Positions 1 to 9,508 of a DNA stretch of 64,000 bases are shown piece by piece; position 1 is the first letter of the stretch, and every line of letters begins with the position of its first letter. The stretch comes from Pycnopodia helianthoides. Lineage: Eukaryota; Echinodermata; Asteroidea; Forcipulatida; Asteriidae. The position numbers and the translations under genes are program-made. The notes under the pieces were generated by a model. The model did no database searches, had not been told where the DNA came from, and worked only from the letters and a program-made list of their open reading frames with translations. The stretch spans positions 1,287,148 through 1,351,147 of the forward strand of contig CM063244.1 of assembly GCA_032158295.1 (NCBI GenBank), given 5' to 3'.

Positions 1-198
1 AACGACTCTGTAAAGAGATTTTAACATGGTGTTACCGCAAACCTCAAACCTCTCTTAGTTATACTCCCACCATGCAAAGCTTCAAATCCTACAAAAGTGC
101 TCTCGGCACAGAATGGCTGCTGCATACAGGTAATCTCGCCACCCCCCCCCAGCCCAAGCCCCAGCCCCACCCCTGCATCCTCAAGATGCAAAACCCAC
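1..198 (-). other. Start of intron 1 of the SUR-like gene, with G-rich tract
   Basis: This is intronic sequence directly after the donor at 198-197. On the minus (sense) strand, 139-173 holds successive runs of three to nine G separated by one to four bases, which is a G-quadruplex-type pattern within 60 bases of the 5' splice site. No exon is visible in the remaining 138 bases. Confidence 0.6.
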
Positions 199-816
199 CT
201 TGCATCTGACGGCATTTATCTCCAGTAACAACAGGAGACTGTAGAGAGCGATAGCGGAAACATTCAGCACAGCCCTCATCAGCGTGAAATCCACCTCCGC
301 ATCCTCGTTGTAATTCAAGAACCTGAGTACCTCCGCCCCCAGCGCCGTCGTCCAGTACAGCAGCAGGAGCCACAGCATGGACGGCTTCTTCCAGATCTCC
401 ACGCATTGGTAGTAAACCATCGAGAGAAGGGCTGCCGCGAGGGTGAGCACGGCGGGCACGTAGAGGTGAGGCCTGGAGAGCACCTCTTGGGGCTCATTCA
501 AGACGGTCAGGAGGCTCTCCCCGAGCTCAAGCCCTCCTTGAAGCACCAGCAAAACGTACACAATCCAGCGGAGACGGTGCCCGGGGTACGGTATGAGGTA
601 GTCGTGTCTTTGACGGCGGAGTTTCGTGCAGCATCCGAGGATGAACAGCACCAAGACGGAGAGGAGGATGAAGACAAGATGCGGCACGGTGTAGACGAGG
701 TCCGTGAAGCAGGTATTGTAGAGGGTGTGGTCCAGATCCCATGTGAAGTTGTCCAGGGTTACCGTGCTGTTCACCCCGCAGTACCAGTTAAACTTCTCCA
801 TCACCGGTGCGTCCAT
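199..816 (-). CDS. ABCC8/ABCC9 (SUR): First coding exon of a sulfonylurea-receptor-type ABC transporter (ABCC8/9-like), TMD0
   Basis: The 206-codon exon encodes an N-terminal five-helix bundle (TMD0), which in the SUR family binds and gates Kir6 potassium channels at the plasma membrane. Seen in the protein: extracellular N-terminus with YCG at 12-14 and an N-S-T sequon at N16, a second cysteine at C36 (family SUR1 has a disulfide-bonded Cys pair here), and hydrophobic segments at about 44-62, 84-103, 118-137, 147-167 and 182-201. The SUR-typical PGHRLRW is at 78-84, followed by LYVPA and VYYQ motifs. The exon ends at K206 in phase 0, followed by a good donor (AAG|GTGGGT). Translation continues only five codons into the intron before a stop. 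M1 is at 816; M6 is an alternative start. The nucleotide-binding domains lie off the left edge. ABCC1-type MRPs also have a TMD0 but match less well by recall; no alignment was run. Confidence 0.9.
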
Positions 817-1337
817 TGCCAGCTATAACATCCTAGATTTGCAACAAAAAAACAGATTGTGGAAGGTTGATAAGTTGCAAATTATTTGTGTTCCGAGTAT
901 TTTTATATTCTTTATTTATTTAAAATAATGCATATATTTTTATCATGTAATAAAAATTATTATTTTTGTTTTACATACACTGTAGGGCAGTGTCAGAATT
1001 GGAGGCTACAGCTTCAGCTGTATAGACTCATTGCACAATGCGCAGCGCACTCACATGCACCTATTCTGTCCGCCATTTTGGGAGTCAAAATTGGGCACAA
1101 ACATATGCACAAAAAGATTTGACTCCCAAAATGACGCGCATTGTTCGAAGGACCTGTGCGTTCCGCGTTGTACAAGGGGTTTGCATAACGCGAACAACGC
1201 TACAAGTACGCTGAGGTCACGCGCACATTTTTACGCACAAAGAACAGCTATCGTCCAACGATCTGCCTCATTTTGGCCTCAGGGATGCACTTCTTGAGAG
1301 TGTGACGTCATACATGTATGCAAGGGGTCTATACATA
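817..1337. other. 5' flank of the SUR-like gene
   Basis: On the minus strand, a pyrimidine tract followed by CTAG at 836-833 could be a splice acceptor just upstream of the ATG, so a non-coding upstream exon is possible. A TATAAAAA-like stretch lies near 900-912 on the minus strand. A perfect 16-bp inverted repeat (1074-1089 with 1118-1133, arm CATTTTGGGAGTCAAA) looks like a small MITE relic. No coding sequence is recognised. Confidence 0.4.
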
Positions 1338-1516
1338 GAGCAAGTTCGGGGGGGCGACTAGAGCGACTAGACTAACCAGAAACAGTGTGAAAGTGTGTGA
1401 CGTAGCTCTCGAACTAGTTCGACCTTGCTCCAGTGCATGGTCGAGCTAGTCAATCTTCCTGTGCTCTATGGTTTCTAGTAAGTGTAGTCACTCTAGTCGC
1501 CCACCCGAACTTGCTC
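1338..1516. mobile_element. Small palindromic MITE (GAGCAAGTTCGGG ends)
   Basis: The left end GAGCAAGTTCGGG at 1338 is matched in inverse orientation by CCCGAACTTGCTC ending at 1516. The complementarity continues inward through CGACTAGAG...GACTA for roughly 45-55 bases with mismatches. At about 180 bp with no ORF, it is a non-autonomous inverted-repeat element. Confidence 0.7.
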
Positions 1517-2057
1517 AATGCTGTATATATGGCTAGCGAGGGCACACCAGTGACGATGCGTATTAAAATTTCCCGCACATGTGCAGGTAAGTGCAGTCTT
1601 AGTTCAAGGCATTTTTTGTATGCTACACGTATCATGCAATGCAGTGGTATGGTTCACCAAAAGAGGGCATGCTTTTATTCTATTGCGCTGTTCTAAAAGC
1701 TTCCTCTAGCTATTTCTTGCCTCTATGTAGCATGCAAAGTAGTTAGATTATAACAAAGACTACGTGCCTGTAAACCGGAAACAATGTGACTGCTTTTGTG
1801 TGTCACATGTGTGCTGTGCATTGTGTACTATTTTCGCGGCACTTTCGAGTGAAGTTTTTCACAGTTATCCAAACTGTAAAAATGTAAATAATAATATCAA
1901 TAACTTATTGATTTATATTGCACCCATTCCAAATTTTGTTTTTCCATTTTCAGACCTCCCTAGCTAATACTCATGATTGATAATTCGAAAAGCTTGATAT
2001 TGCTATTTGTATTAATATCTAGGCACATGTGGCTATCCCCAAACAAGGATAGAGCCT

Positions 2058-2345
2058 TTACTCATTTAATAAAATGTTGGCAAGGCTCCAAAGTTGATTC
2101 TTGACCGAAAATATCAAAAAACACAGAAACTCTCGGTGACCTTTGACCTTGGCATCAGTTACCAACCAACATTTAGACTGGGACTTGACAGAAACAAGCT
2201 GACTTACATACTGTGGGGCTAGAATGTGTACAATTTTGTATGTAATCAATAAATAATGGAGTAGAGTAGAGTGACAAAACTTGATTGCATTACAGACAAG
2301 CCTGGCACAAGCGTTTTGCACACTCTGTAGTTATTCAATCTTGGT
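2058..2345 (-). pseudogene. Decayed LINE reverse-transcriptase C-terminal fragment
   Basis: The minus-strand translation reads RMQNACARLVCNAI, then LLITYKIVHILAPQYVSQL. This matches the region after the RT palm found in CR1/L2/RTE-type LINEs (typically VQNAAARLV ... LLTYKALNGLAPQYLS). The usual HWLPV segment between the two blocks is missing, so the copy is internally deleted, and downstream it degenerates. It is a dead fragment. Confidence 0.7.
2137..2149 (-). promoter_or_regulatory. Perfect DR1 nuclear-receptor motif
   Basis: TGACCT T TGACCT, read on the minus strand, is AGGTCA-A-AGGTCA, the consensus DR1 bound by RXR heterodimers, HNF4 and COUP-TF. It lies about 1.3 kb upstream of the SUR-like start but inside the degraded tail of a LINE fragment, so it may be fortuitous. 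Confidence 0.35.
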
Positions 2346-3619
2346 GTTTTAAAGCCATGAAACAAACTGTTACAGTAGTCCAGTCTACTAGACATAAATG
2401 CATTGACTCAGTGTCTCAGTATAGATAAAGATTTTCTTAAATGCGTCAATGTTTTATGCAAATAGTAAAAGGCACTTTCACAAACTTTAGTGACATGAGT
2501 TCTGGCCATGCTCTGAATACCCTTTACTTGGGAGGGAAATTGTCCTAGAGCTCTCTCCTGTGTGAGTGTTGTTTTGTTTTGAAGTCATCTTTTTATCAGA
2601 GAAATATTGCAATTTTTAAGGCTACACATGTAGTTGAATTGGGAATAATTGTAAGCTTGTACACTCTGTATGTAGCCAGCCTCGTGTTGACCTTTTGCAC
2701 TTCACATGACTGTGCTGTGCTATTTATACTGTAAAATGCTATTTTCTTTTGAAGAATAAACTAGTTGCAGGAGATTAATCATTTCATATTTTTTTTACGT
2801 CGTCCTATGGATTTTACTGTAGTATTTTAGTGAATGCTTGTCCTTTTTAATTAGAGGGCTGGCCTCCTTCCTGTGCCTAGCTACACAACCGAAAAGCCAC
2901 TACACAATAGGGGAGGACTCTATAGCCAAAGTCAGCCATCACCCATATGTAGAAGTTAAACTTTCCTCTGATCGATGACCCGGAACAGACACATAGACCA
3001 AACAGTAAAGCAAACAGAATCCTTGGTCTACTCAAAAGAACACTATTCAACAGTGATAAGCACACAAGTATTATAATAGATGTTAAATTTGCACCGGGAT
3101 AAAGAATATTAATTTGGTTTTTTACCCATACACCGATGTGTGTTAGCACTGTATACTCAGTACTTTCCCGAGTCCTGTGAAAAAATAATTGTTGCGGTAC
3201 CGCTGCAACAATAATTATAGGATTCAAACAGGTTGCAATCTGCGATAGTTAAGTTGGTATACGCCCGGGGAAACTTAACTGCTCCTCGGTAGGAATTAAC
3301 ACACAAGTATTGTTAGACAATATGGGACCCCCCCCCCCACACCAACAAAATACACACTTAAAACAAGTCTAAAGCTTGCAGCGTGGTTTGTCCCAAGGAA
3401 TTACAGTTGATCATCAAGTGTCTCTACAATGCTCAAGGATCTTGGCTGAAAGTCTTTAGAAACAAGAAGCACTTGAAGCTCCTCTCATGTAGTCTCACAG
3501 CATAACACAAGCAACATCAATCTCTTCAAGGCAGGATTGGAATTGTCAAATACTAGTTTCCATCACTTGGTGTGTCCCAACATATGGATAAAATAACAAA
3601 CCTGTGAAAATTTAGCCTC
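2346..3619. other. Intergenic, no gene seen
   Basis: No coding or RNA gene was recognised. A block at 3113-3175 (ending in ACTGTATACTCAGTACTT) is also found near 48129-48185, so it is a dispersed repeat. There is a C9 run at 3331-3339. Confidence 0.4.
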
Positions 3620-3868
3620 AATTGGGTTTCGTCAAAGTTGCAAGAAAATAATGTCAGATAAAACAACCTTGTTGCATAGAATTGTGTGCTTTCAAATGCC
3701 TGAGAAAGGCTTCGTGTCTGAAGCATTTCTCAGATCCAAACATTTTTGTGAGAAATTACCTACTTCCCTCAAAAACTACATTACTTCGAAGAAGGGAGTC
3801 GTTTCATCACAATGCTTTACTACCAGCAGCTCTCAGGTGCTCCTTAATGCCAAATAGGTTTTTATAGT
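3620..3868. mobile_element. Relic of MITE family B
   Basis: It shares blocks such as CCTGTGAAAATTT...CTCAA, GTGTGCTTTCAAATGC and TTCTCAGAT with the better copies at 22281 and 4869. The ends are lost. The short ORFs here are spurious. Confidence 0.55.
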
Positions 3869-3996
3869 AACGTATTTCTTGAGTGATTACAAAACGTATC
3901 CACTGCCTTTACAGCATCAACCACCTTACAAGGATCTATCCATCAGGCCGAAAACCAGACTGTTCAACAGCAACCACCAAGGCAAAATAAATTTTA

Positions 3997-4140
3997 AAAC
4001 ATGTTTAGCGTCCTGCCTTTTTTGACAAAAAGGAGGAGGCGGGCCTTTTTTTCTTTCTTTTTTTCGTTTTAAATGGCCACTCGACACATTTTTCAAGACA
4101 ACTAGCACTACTTAGCACAATGGAGGCGCACTAGTGTGGC
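3997..4140. mobile_element. MITE family G relic (ACATGTTTAGCGTCCTGCC)
   Basis: The start resembles copies at about 35809-35935 and 41982-42218, where the far end carries the reverse complement (CACTAAACATG). An A-rich to T-rich middle follows, as does the shared GACACATTTTTCAAGA block. Confidence 0.5.
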
Positions 4141-4868
4141 CAGCAGTACAACCACATAACTGTCAAAGTTTTGAGGAAAAAAACAAGACAGTACAGTCGT
4201 TTGACCAGTTCTGGATCACTTTTTGAATTCACACTGTTTTCTGTTGCAATCTCTTTGACAACATAAAAAAAAAGGTGATCAGTTTACCTAAACATGTCAT
4301 AAAACTCAACAAATATCAACTAACCAAAAAAGATTAATACTTTTGAAGAGGCTTCGAGAAAAGTATCGTCACCTGTTTGACCAGTTCGGGATCGGTTGAT
4401 TCTATTCTGAATCAGTAGCGTGCCTATATTGCAAAACCATACTCCTATTCATAAAACTGTCTCTCAAGGACACAAACTTCAGAATTGTGTTGGCATGGAG
4501 GTGGACTTCCTTTCTCCAGTGAATGTCATGTAAGTGTCTTCAACAGCAGCGCAAAAACACAGGGACAAAAACTCAAAACATTAGCAAAGGCAAATGAAAA
4601 AGTGATGCGCGCCTTAAACTTAAAGCAACATTGACCTGAAAATCTATTCTTACAGTCGCAAAACCTTTCTTTTTCTCAGAAAAAACTAAATTACTACAAG
4701 AATTTGTTGAAGTAATGTATCTTAAAAGCAATAAATAAAATTTCTACTGCAGCCATATGATTTCACCTTTAGTGCAGCACTATTTGACGCAATGAGATGT
4801 TGAGTGATCCCGAACTGGTTAAGGTACGATGCCCCCAAAAAGTTGATTTTGGTAATTTCATCTCTTAA

Positions 4869-5223
4869 AGGCACTGACACTATTGGTAATTACTCAAAAT
4901 AATTGTTAGCATAAAAACTTACTTGGTAACGAGCAATGGAGAGCTGTTGATAGTATAAAACATTGTGAGAAACAGCTTCCTCTGAAGTAACGTAGTTTTT
5001 GAGAAAGAAGTAATTTCTCAGTAAAATATTTGAAATTGAAATCAAGCTTCTGAAAGCACACAACTTTGTGTGACAAGGGTGTTTTTTCTTCCATTATTAT
5101 CTCGCAACTTCGATGACCAATTGAGTTCAAATTTTCATAGGTTTGTTATTTTGTGCATAGTATGTTGAGATACACCAAGTGAGAAGACTGGTCTTTGACA
5201 ATTACCAAAGGTGTCCAGTTTCT
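4869..5223. mobile_element. MITE family B, copy 1 (TTAA target)
   Basis: It is bounded by TTAA (4865-4868 and 5224-5227), with ends AGGCACTGACACTATTGGT and the inverse ACCAAAGGTGTCCAGT. It matches copies at 11519 and 24925 over most of its length. It is nested inside the Tc1-like element. No coding potential. Confidence 0.8.
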
Positions 5224-5468
5224 TTAAAAAGAACAAGACGACTGCTCAGTATGTACGTGAAATATTTTGGACACATTCTTACTTAGCATTTTACATAAAT
5301 GTTGTTCGCCGGGCAATCAAATTTAAAGTGAGAAGTTTGAACAGCGTTTTCAACCTTTCAAATAATGATCAATATCGCAGACAAACTTAGTTTTAAAAAA
5401 TTTGCCATAATTTATTTGTCGATGATGTTTGGCACCTTATTTTGGGTTTGTTGGTTTATTGGATGTTA

Positions 5469-6316
5469 GCCCCCATCATGAATAGGGCTAGCCCACCTTG
5501 TTGGGCTGTAATGGCTCTCTTTTAACATCGGTCATTCAACACAATGGTGAGTGTTATATGACCGATGTTAAAAGAGAGCCATTACAGCCCAACAAGGTGG
5601 GCTAGAATAGGCCAATCACTCGCATCCTTGGAGTGGATTGCCTACTCTAGAATTATGAGGTTCCATGAACCTCATAGAGGTCCATGTACAAACTACAATA
5701 CAAAACTTTTTTTCATTTACGTTTCTGCACCTGGAGTTCTCATTTGAAATCGGATCTCGCCAAAATTAGGCTCTACGTGTTCCTTGGAATCTCATTGAGC
5801 GTTGCATGGGTCAAGAAAATCCACTCCGCAAATTTAAAATTGTTAAAAAGCAATAAATTCTTACCGTCATTCCCAGTCCTCTTCAAACAGTGTGAGTGTT
5901 ATAACAAATATGGCGCTGGAGTCACATGATGTGTGTACAAAACCAACCTACAGTTGCCGGGACCAGCGTTGCTGCGTGCGGAGTACCAGTTTGTTCGGTA
6001 GACCTTTGCGAGCGCAGCAAGCGCCATATTTGTATAACACTCACACTGTTTGAAGAGGACTGGGAATGACGGTAAGAATTTATTGCTTTTTAACAATTTT
6101 AAATTTGCGGAGTGGATTTTCTTGACCCATGCAACGCTCAATGAAATTCCAAGGAACACGTAGAGCCTAATTTTGGCGAGATCCGATTTCAAATGAGAAC
6201 TCCAGGTGCAGAAACGTAAATGACAAAAAGTTTTGTATTGGAGTTTGTACATGGACCTCTATGAGGTTCATGGAACCTCATAATTCTAGGAGTAGTATGG
6301 CCCTATATGGGGCTAT
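5469..6316. mobile_element. Foldback element with 277-bp inverted arms
   Basis: Arms at 5641-5917 and 6020-6300 are near-identical reverse complements separated by about 100 bases, so the same spurious peptide is read on both strands. A second, perfect 47-bp hairpin (5489-5535 with 5558-5604) sits in the left flank. The outer ends carry AGCCCC and AGGGC boxes in inverse orientation. An 11-bp direct repeat ATTGGATGTTA flanks the whole structure (5458-5468 and 6317-6327), a candidate target duplication. No protein is encoded. Confidence 0.75.
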
Positions 6317-6448
6317 ATTGGATGTTATTCTTCAAATGTACTGAACAGAAATTGGTAATGAGAGAAGTTATTGAATTGTTTGGTCATTGCAAAGTTGAAA
6401 TGCTCCGGAACTGGTCAATAATCCCGAACTGGTCAAATGACTGTACAG

Positions 6449-7570
6449 CTAGAGAGTCAGTGCCCCAGTAACCCAGTTACTGACTCCATAGAGAAAGGAC
6501 GGCCTGGAGCCATGGAGGTAGAAATGAGCTATGTCGAGTCTAGCCAGAAAGGACCCACTATGCACTAGCCTGGAACTTGTTGCCTGTGTGTAAACTGTCC
6601 AGTGTGACATGGCTCCAATAATAACGATAACAATCGGTTAAATCATGGTTAAATAGAGGGAATTCAAACTCACCGATCTTACGTAACCACACTCAAGTGG
6701 GCAACTGCCATGCACAGATAAGACAAGTTCGATCGGCGAACGGCTTCCGTTTGCAGCAGAGTGTGCCTCTCTGTTTACTTATGCAGAGCGCCCCCACCGA
6801 CCTAGCTTATCATCTGACGTCACACTTGAAGGCTCTGGCCTTCTGTGCTGGCAGTGCAGGATCCTGCCAGATGTACTTTTGACCTTTGAGCGCACGCTAC
6901 ACTATTCGCCGGTGTACATTTTAAAGGTCCTGTTCACAGATTCACACCTAACTTACATGATTTAAAGTAAGTAATGGTAGAAAGGGTTTCTTAAAATATT
7001 TCTGCCTAAAATGCTATCGTTTCTGAAAAATTAGTAAAACAATAGTTTTTATCACGCGTGATAAAAACTCGATGCTTGAAAAAACAGAAAACACATAAGG
7101 TCTCTTTTCACTATTTTCTCGTGACCTTGATGACCAATGAGCTCAAACTTTCACAGGTTTGTTTGTTCATGCATATGTTGAATCACACAAAATATGAACA
7201 CTGTCTGCGACTATTTTGTTGGCTCTACCAATCCTGTATAATAGTAATACCTCTAAGTGCGCAATCCTGAAAATAATAACGAAAAGCAGTGCATACAATT
7301 TCTATGGATAATGCAGTACGCAAACGGAATTAGTTTGTGCGTACTTTGCGTGTCAATCCTGAGCCAATAAAATCATTGGGTTTGTATGACCAGTGCCTGT
7401 CTTTATCCACATACTGCACAGTCGATGACAGAGAGCAGATTCATTGATCTCCTACCAGAAAGGATCAAAAGGGGGGTCATTCCATACATTAATAAAGAGG
7501 CCACTGGATTTGGCCGTTATGTGACATTTTGTTGAACTGATGATACTCTCCGGAAGTTTATGAATGGATT
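6449..7570. other. Intergenic with MITE-like relic
   Basis: From about 6921 to 7240 the sequence resembles 57860-58150 and 42440-42560 (TTTTCACTATTTTCTCGTGACCTTGATGACC and related blocks), so it is a dispersed family H relic with a central palindrome TTTTTATCACGCGTGATAAAAA at 7045-7068. No gene was recognised in the rest. Confidence 0.45.
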
Positions 7571-7821
7571 TTATATAAAGTTGGCGTCGTTAGATCGGTT
7601 TTTGTGACCGCCTTGTCGTTGAAAAGGCGAGTAAGTATAAGCTTGTTGTAGTGACCAGACGTGTTTTTTAAAAGTGTTAATAAAGCAGAGTTGTTTTATT
7701 GATGAAAAACCTGATTGCTCTCTGGTACTTTCTGACTGTTTCGATCTGTCCGGCGTTTTACAACAGTTTAAGTAAAAGAAACCCAGAATTAAACCACGTT
7801 TAAAAACTATAGATGACCATT

Positions 7822-8240
7822 CTAACGGCGTGCTGCCCATGGGAGCGAGGCTGGGTACATATCCCTACCCAGGGTTGTGACGAGACGACGTCGCGCTGCC
7901 AATGGTAGCGAGGCTGAGTACATCCTAGACTGGTACGCTGTCCTTATCCAAGGATAAGGACAGGTACCGGTCTATTAATCAAAGAGATGGTCACTGCTAC
8001 TGGTCCCCTGTCCGACTGGTCCCCTATCTGCAAGAGCGCAATGGAGGTCAAAGGTGCGTGGTCAAAGGTCAAAGGTGCGTTTGTCAGGATTCCTCCAAAC
8101 GCTCGAAGCCGGTCTCTGGCGTAATAAAACACGAGCCTCGAAGTGTGACGTCAGATGTTCGGGCTAAGTATCCTTACCCGGGTTAGTGACGAGAGGTATC
8201 GATACGGTGTGTGCTGCCCATGGTAGCGAGGCTGCGATTT
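7822..8240. repeat. Direct repeat modules (CTGCCCATGGTAGCGAGGCTG)
   Basis: The block occurs near 7830, 7898 and 8212 in the same orientation. A second block (CTACCCAGGGTTGTGACGAGA) near 7865 recurs as CTTACCCGGGTTAGTGACGAGA near 8170. The DR1-type half-site array lies between the copies. The origin is unknown. Confidence 0.6.
8045..8078 (+). promoter_or_regulatory. Five AGGTCA-type half-sites spaced every 7 bp (DR1 array)
   Basis: Hexamers at 8045 (AGGTCA), 8052 (AGGTGC), 8059 (TGGTCA), 8066 (AGGTCA) and 8073 (AGGTGC) are separated by single bases, so four overlapping DR1 motifs are present. The 8059-8071 pair matches the consensus. DR1 motifs bind HNF4, RXR/PPAR and COUP-TF receptors. Function at this intergenic location is inference. 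Confidence 0.45.
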
Positions 8241-8406
8241 TGTTTTATTCCAACACACCAACATATTATACGTCTTGTTTATGATTCTGATGTCTGATAC
8301 CATTACAACTTAATGTCCGGAGAAATGTTTGTGGAATGACCCTCGCTGCTGATCATGCAGAGCGCCCCCTCCGACCGACCATTTCATTTCTCTTGCCTAC
8401 ATCTTT

Positions 8407-9050
8407 ATAGACCCCTTGCATTGGCTGGCCTCCATCATCTTTGATGTAACGTGTACGCGTGAAATGCTATCATTGGCTGAGAGTTGTGCGCGCGCACGCG
8501 TACACGCGTGCACGTTTCCATTGGTGCACGTTTCCATTTTTTTTTTTAATATCATGGTGGTCAATAACGTCATGTGCAAGCCATCTATGCGATTCTAAAT
8601 TATCAAATGATAAGCCAAAGGGGAAACTGTCTGTGTTGAGAAGTTTTTCCCCGTCACAATCTTTATTTCAAAATCCTATAAAAACACGATAGGCCTATAC
8701 AGAATAATGATGTTCTTGAAGTTTTCCATGGGTAGGGAATGGGTCGTGTAAAAACCAGAAGATCGGATGAACTCCACCCAATCCAAAAACCTTTGAAACT
8801 GATGTTCCGATGTTTTGCTTCACTTGTTTTTTGATTAAGTTGTGTTGCATTGGTCTAATATTTTTCGAAAGCAAACTACAGTGGGAAAGTTAACGTGCCT
8901 TAATTATCTCTTGATGGATTGCACGTGACGTCATTGACCACCATCTTTGATGAAAAACATTGGGAACGCTACGCACAACTCTCAACCAATGATAGCCTTT
9001 CTCTCTAGAACGATTCATCAAAGATGGCGGCCAAATGCAAGGGGATCTAT
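8407..9050. mobile_element. Long-TIR element (ATAGACCCCTTGCATT ends)
   Basis: The left end and the inverse of the right end (AATGCAAGGGGATCTAT) match, and the similarity runs inward through CATCTTTGATG, GCTATCATTGGCTGAGAG and GTTGTGCG. A second internal pair (GGTGGTCAATAACGTCATGTGCA near 8552 and its inverse near 8918) extends the arms. It is about 640 bp with no ORF, so non-autonomous. Confidence 0.75.
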
Positions 9051-9179
9051 GTGTTTCGATGGATATGAAGGAAGGAATGTTCGTCTGCAGAGAGGTATAG
9101 TTTATTATTCGTTCAAACTCTTATTCTTCATTTCGGCGTTTGCTGCAGGAAGGTAAGGCTTGAACTGCTTTCACACTAT

Positions 9180-9508
9180 TCATTAAACCTTTTCTTTCAA
9201 CTTTTCATTCAACCGCTTTCCTGCGTTTTGCCCGGGCTGTTGGCTTGTAAATAGTAAATAGTTTATGATCTGTATACGGGAATATGGGGCACTCGTAATT
9301 CCTTTATTTGTTATTTCTCCTACTTTTTGTGTGATTTGCTGTTTGGATGTTTTATTTCGTCCATTTGTCCTTTTTTTGTATTTTTTTCTTTGATGTTCTC
9401 TTTCCTTTTCTATTATTATGTGAGGGCCCCAAATGATCAGCTGTGCTGGATGGGTCACCCTCATTAAAATATGGTTTAAATAAATAAATTTAAAAAAAAA
9501 AAAAATTA
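9180..9508 (+). mobile_element. Probable LINE 3' tail
   Basis: The T-rich, stop-rich sequence ends in GGGTCACCCTCATTAAAATATGG, then TTTAAATAAATAAATT and a 13-base A tract, like the poly(A) 3' ends of CR1/RTE LINEs. A similar C/T-rich tail ending in AATAAAAAATAA is at about 31000-31185. No RT coding remains. Confidence 0.4.

Larger units (their letters stand above)
4194..6443. mobile_element. Tc1/mariner-like TIR element with nested insertions
   Basis: The ends read TA|CAGTCGTTTGACCAGTTC at 4192 and GAACTGGTCAAATGACTG|TA ending at 6445, giving inverted repeats of about 25 bp with a TA on both sides. The TA target site and CAGT start fit the Tc1/mariner superfamily. The terminal motif recurs inside: TTTGACCAGTTCGGGATC near 4377, its reverse complement near 4807, and GGAACTGGTCAATAATC near 6405. 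MITE B1 and the foldback at 5469-6316 are nested within. Without those it is about 1 kb, and no transposase ORF is visible, so it is a non-autonomous or gutted copy. Confidence 0.7.
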
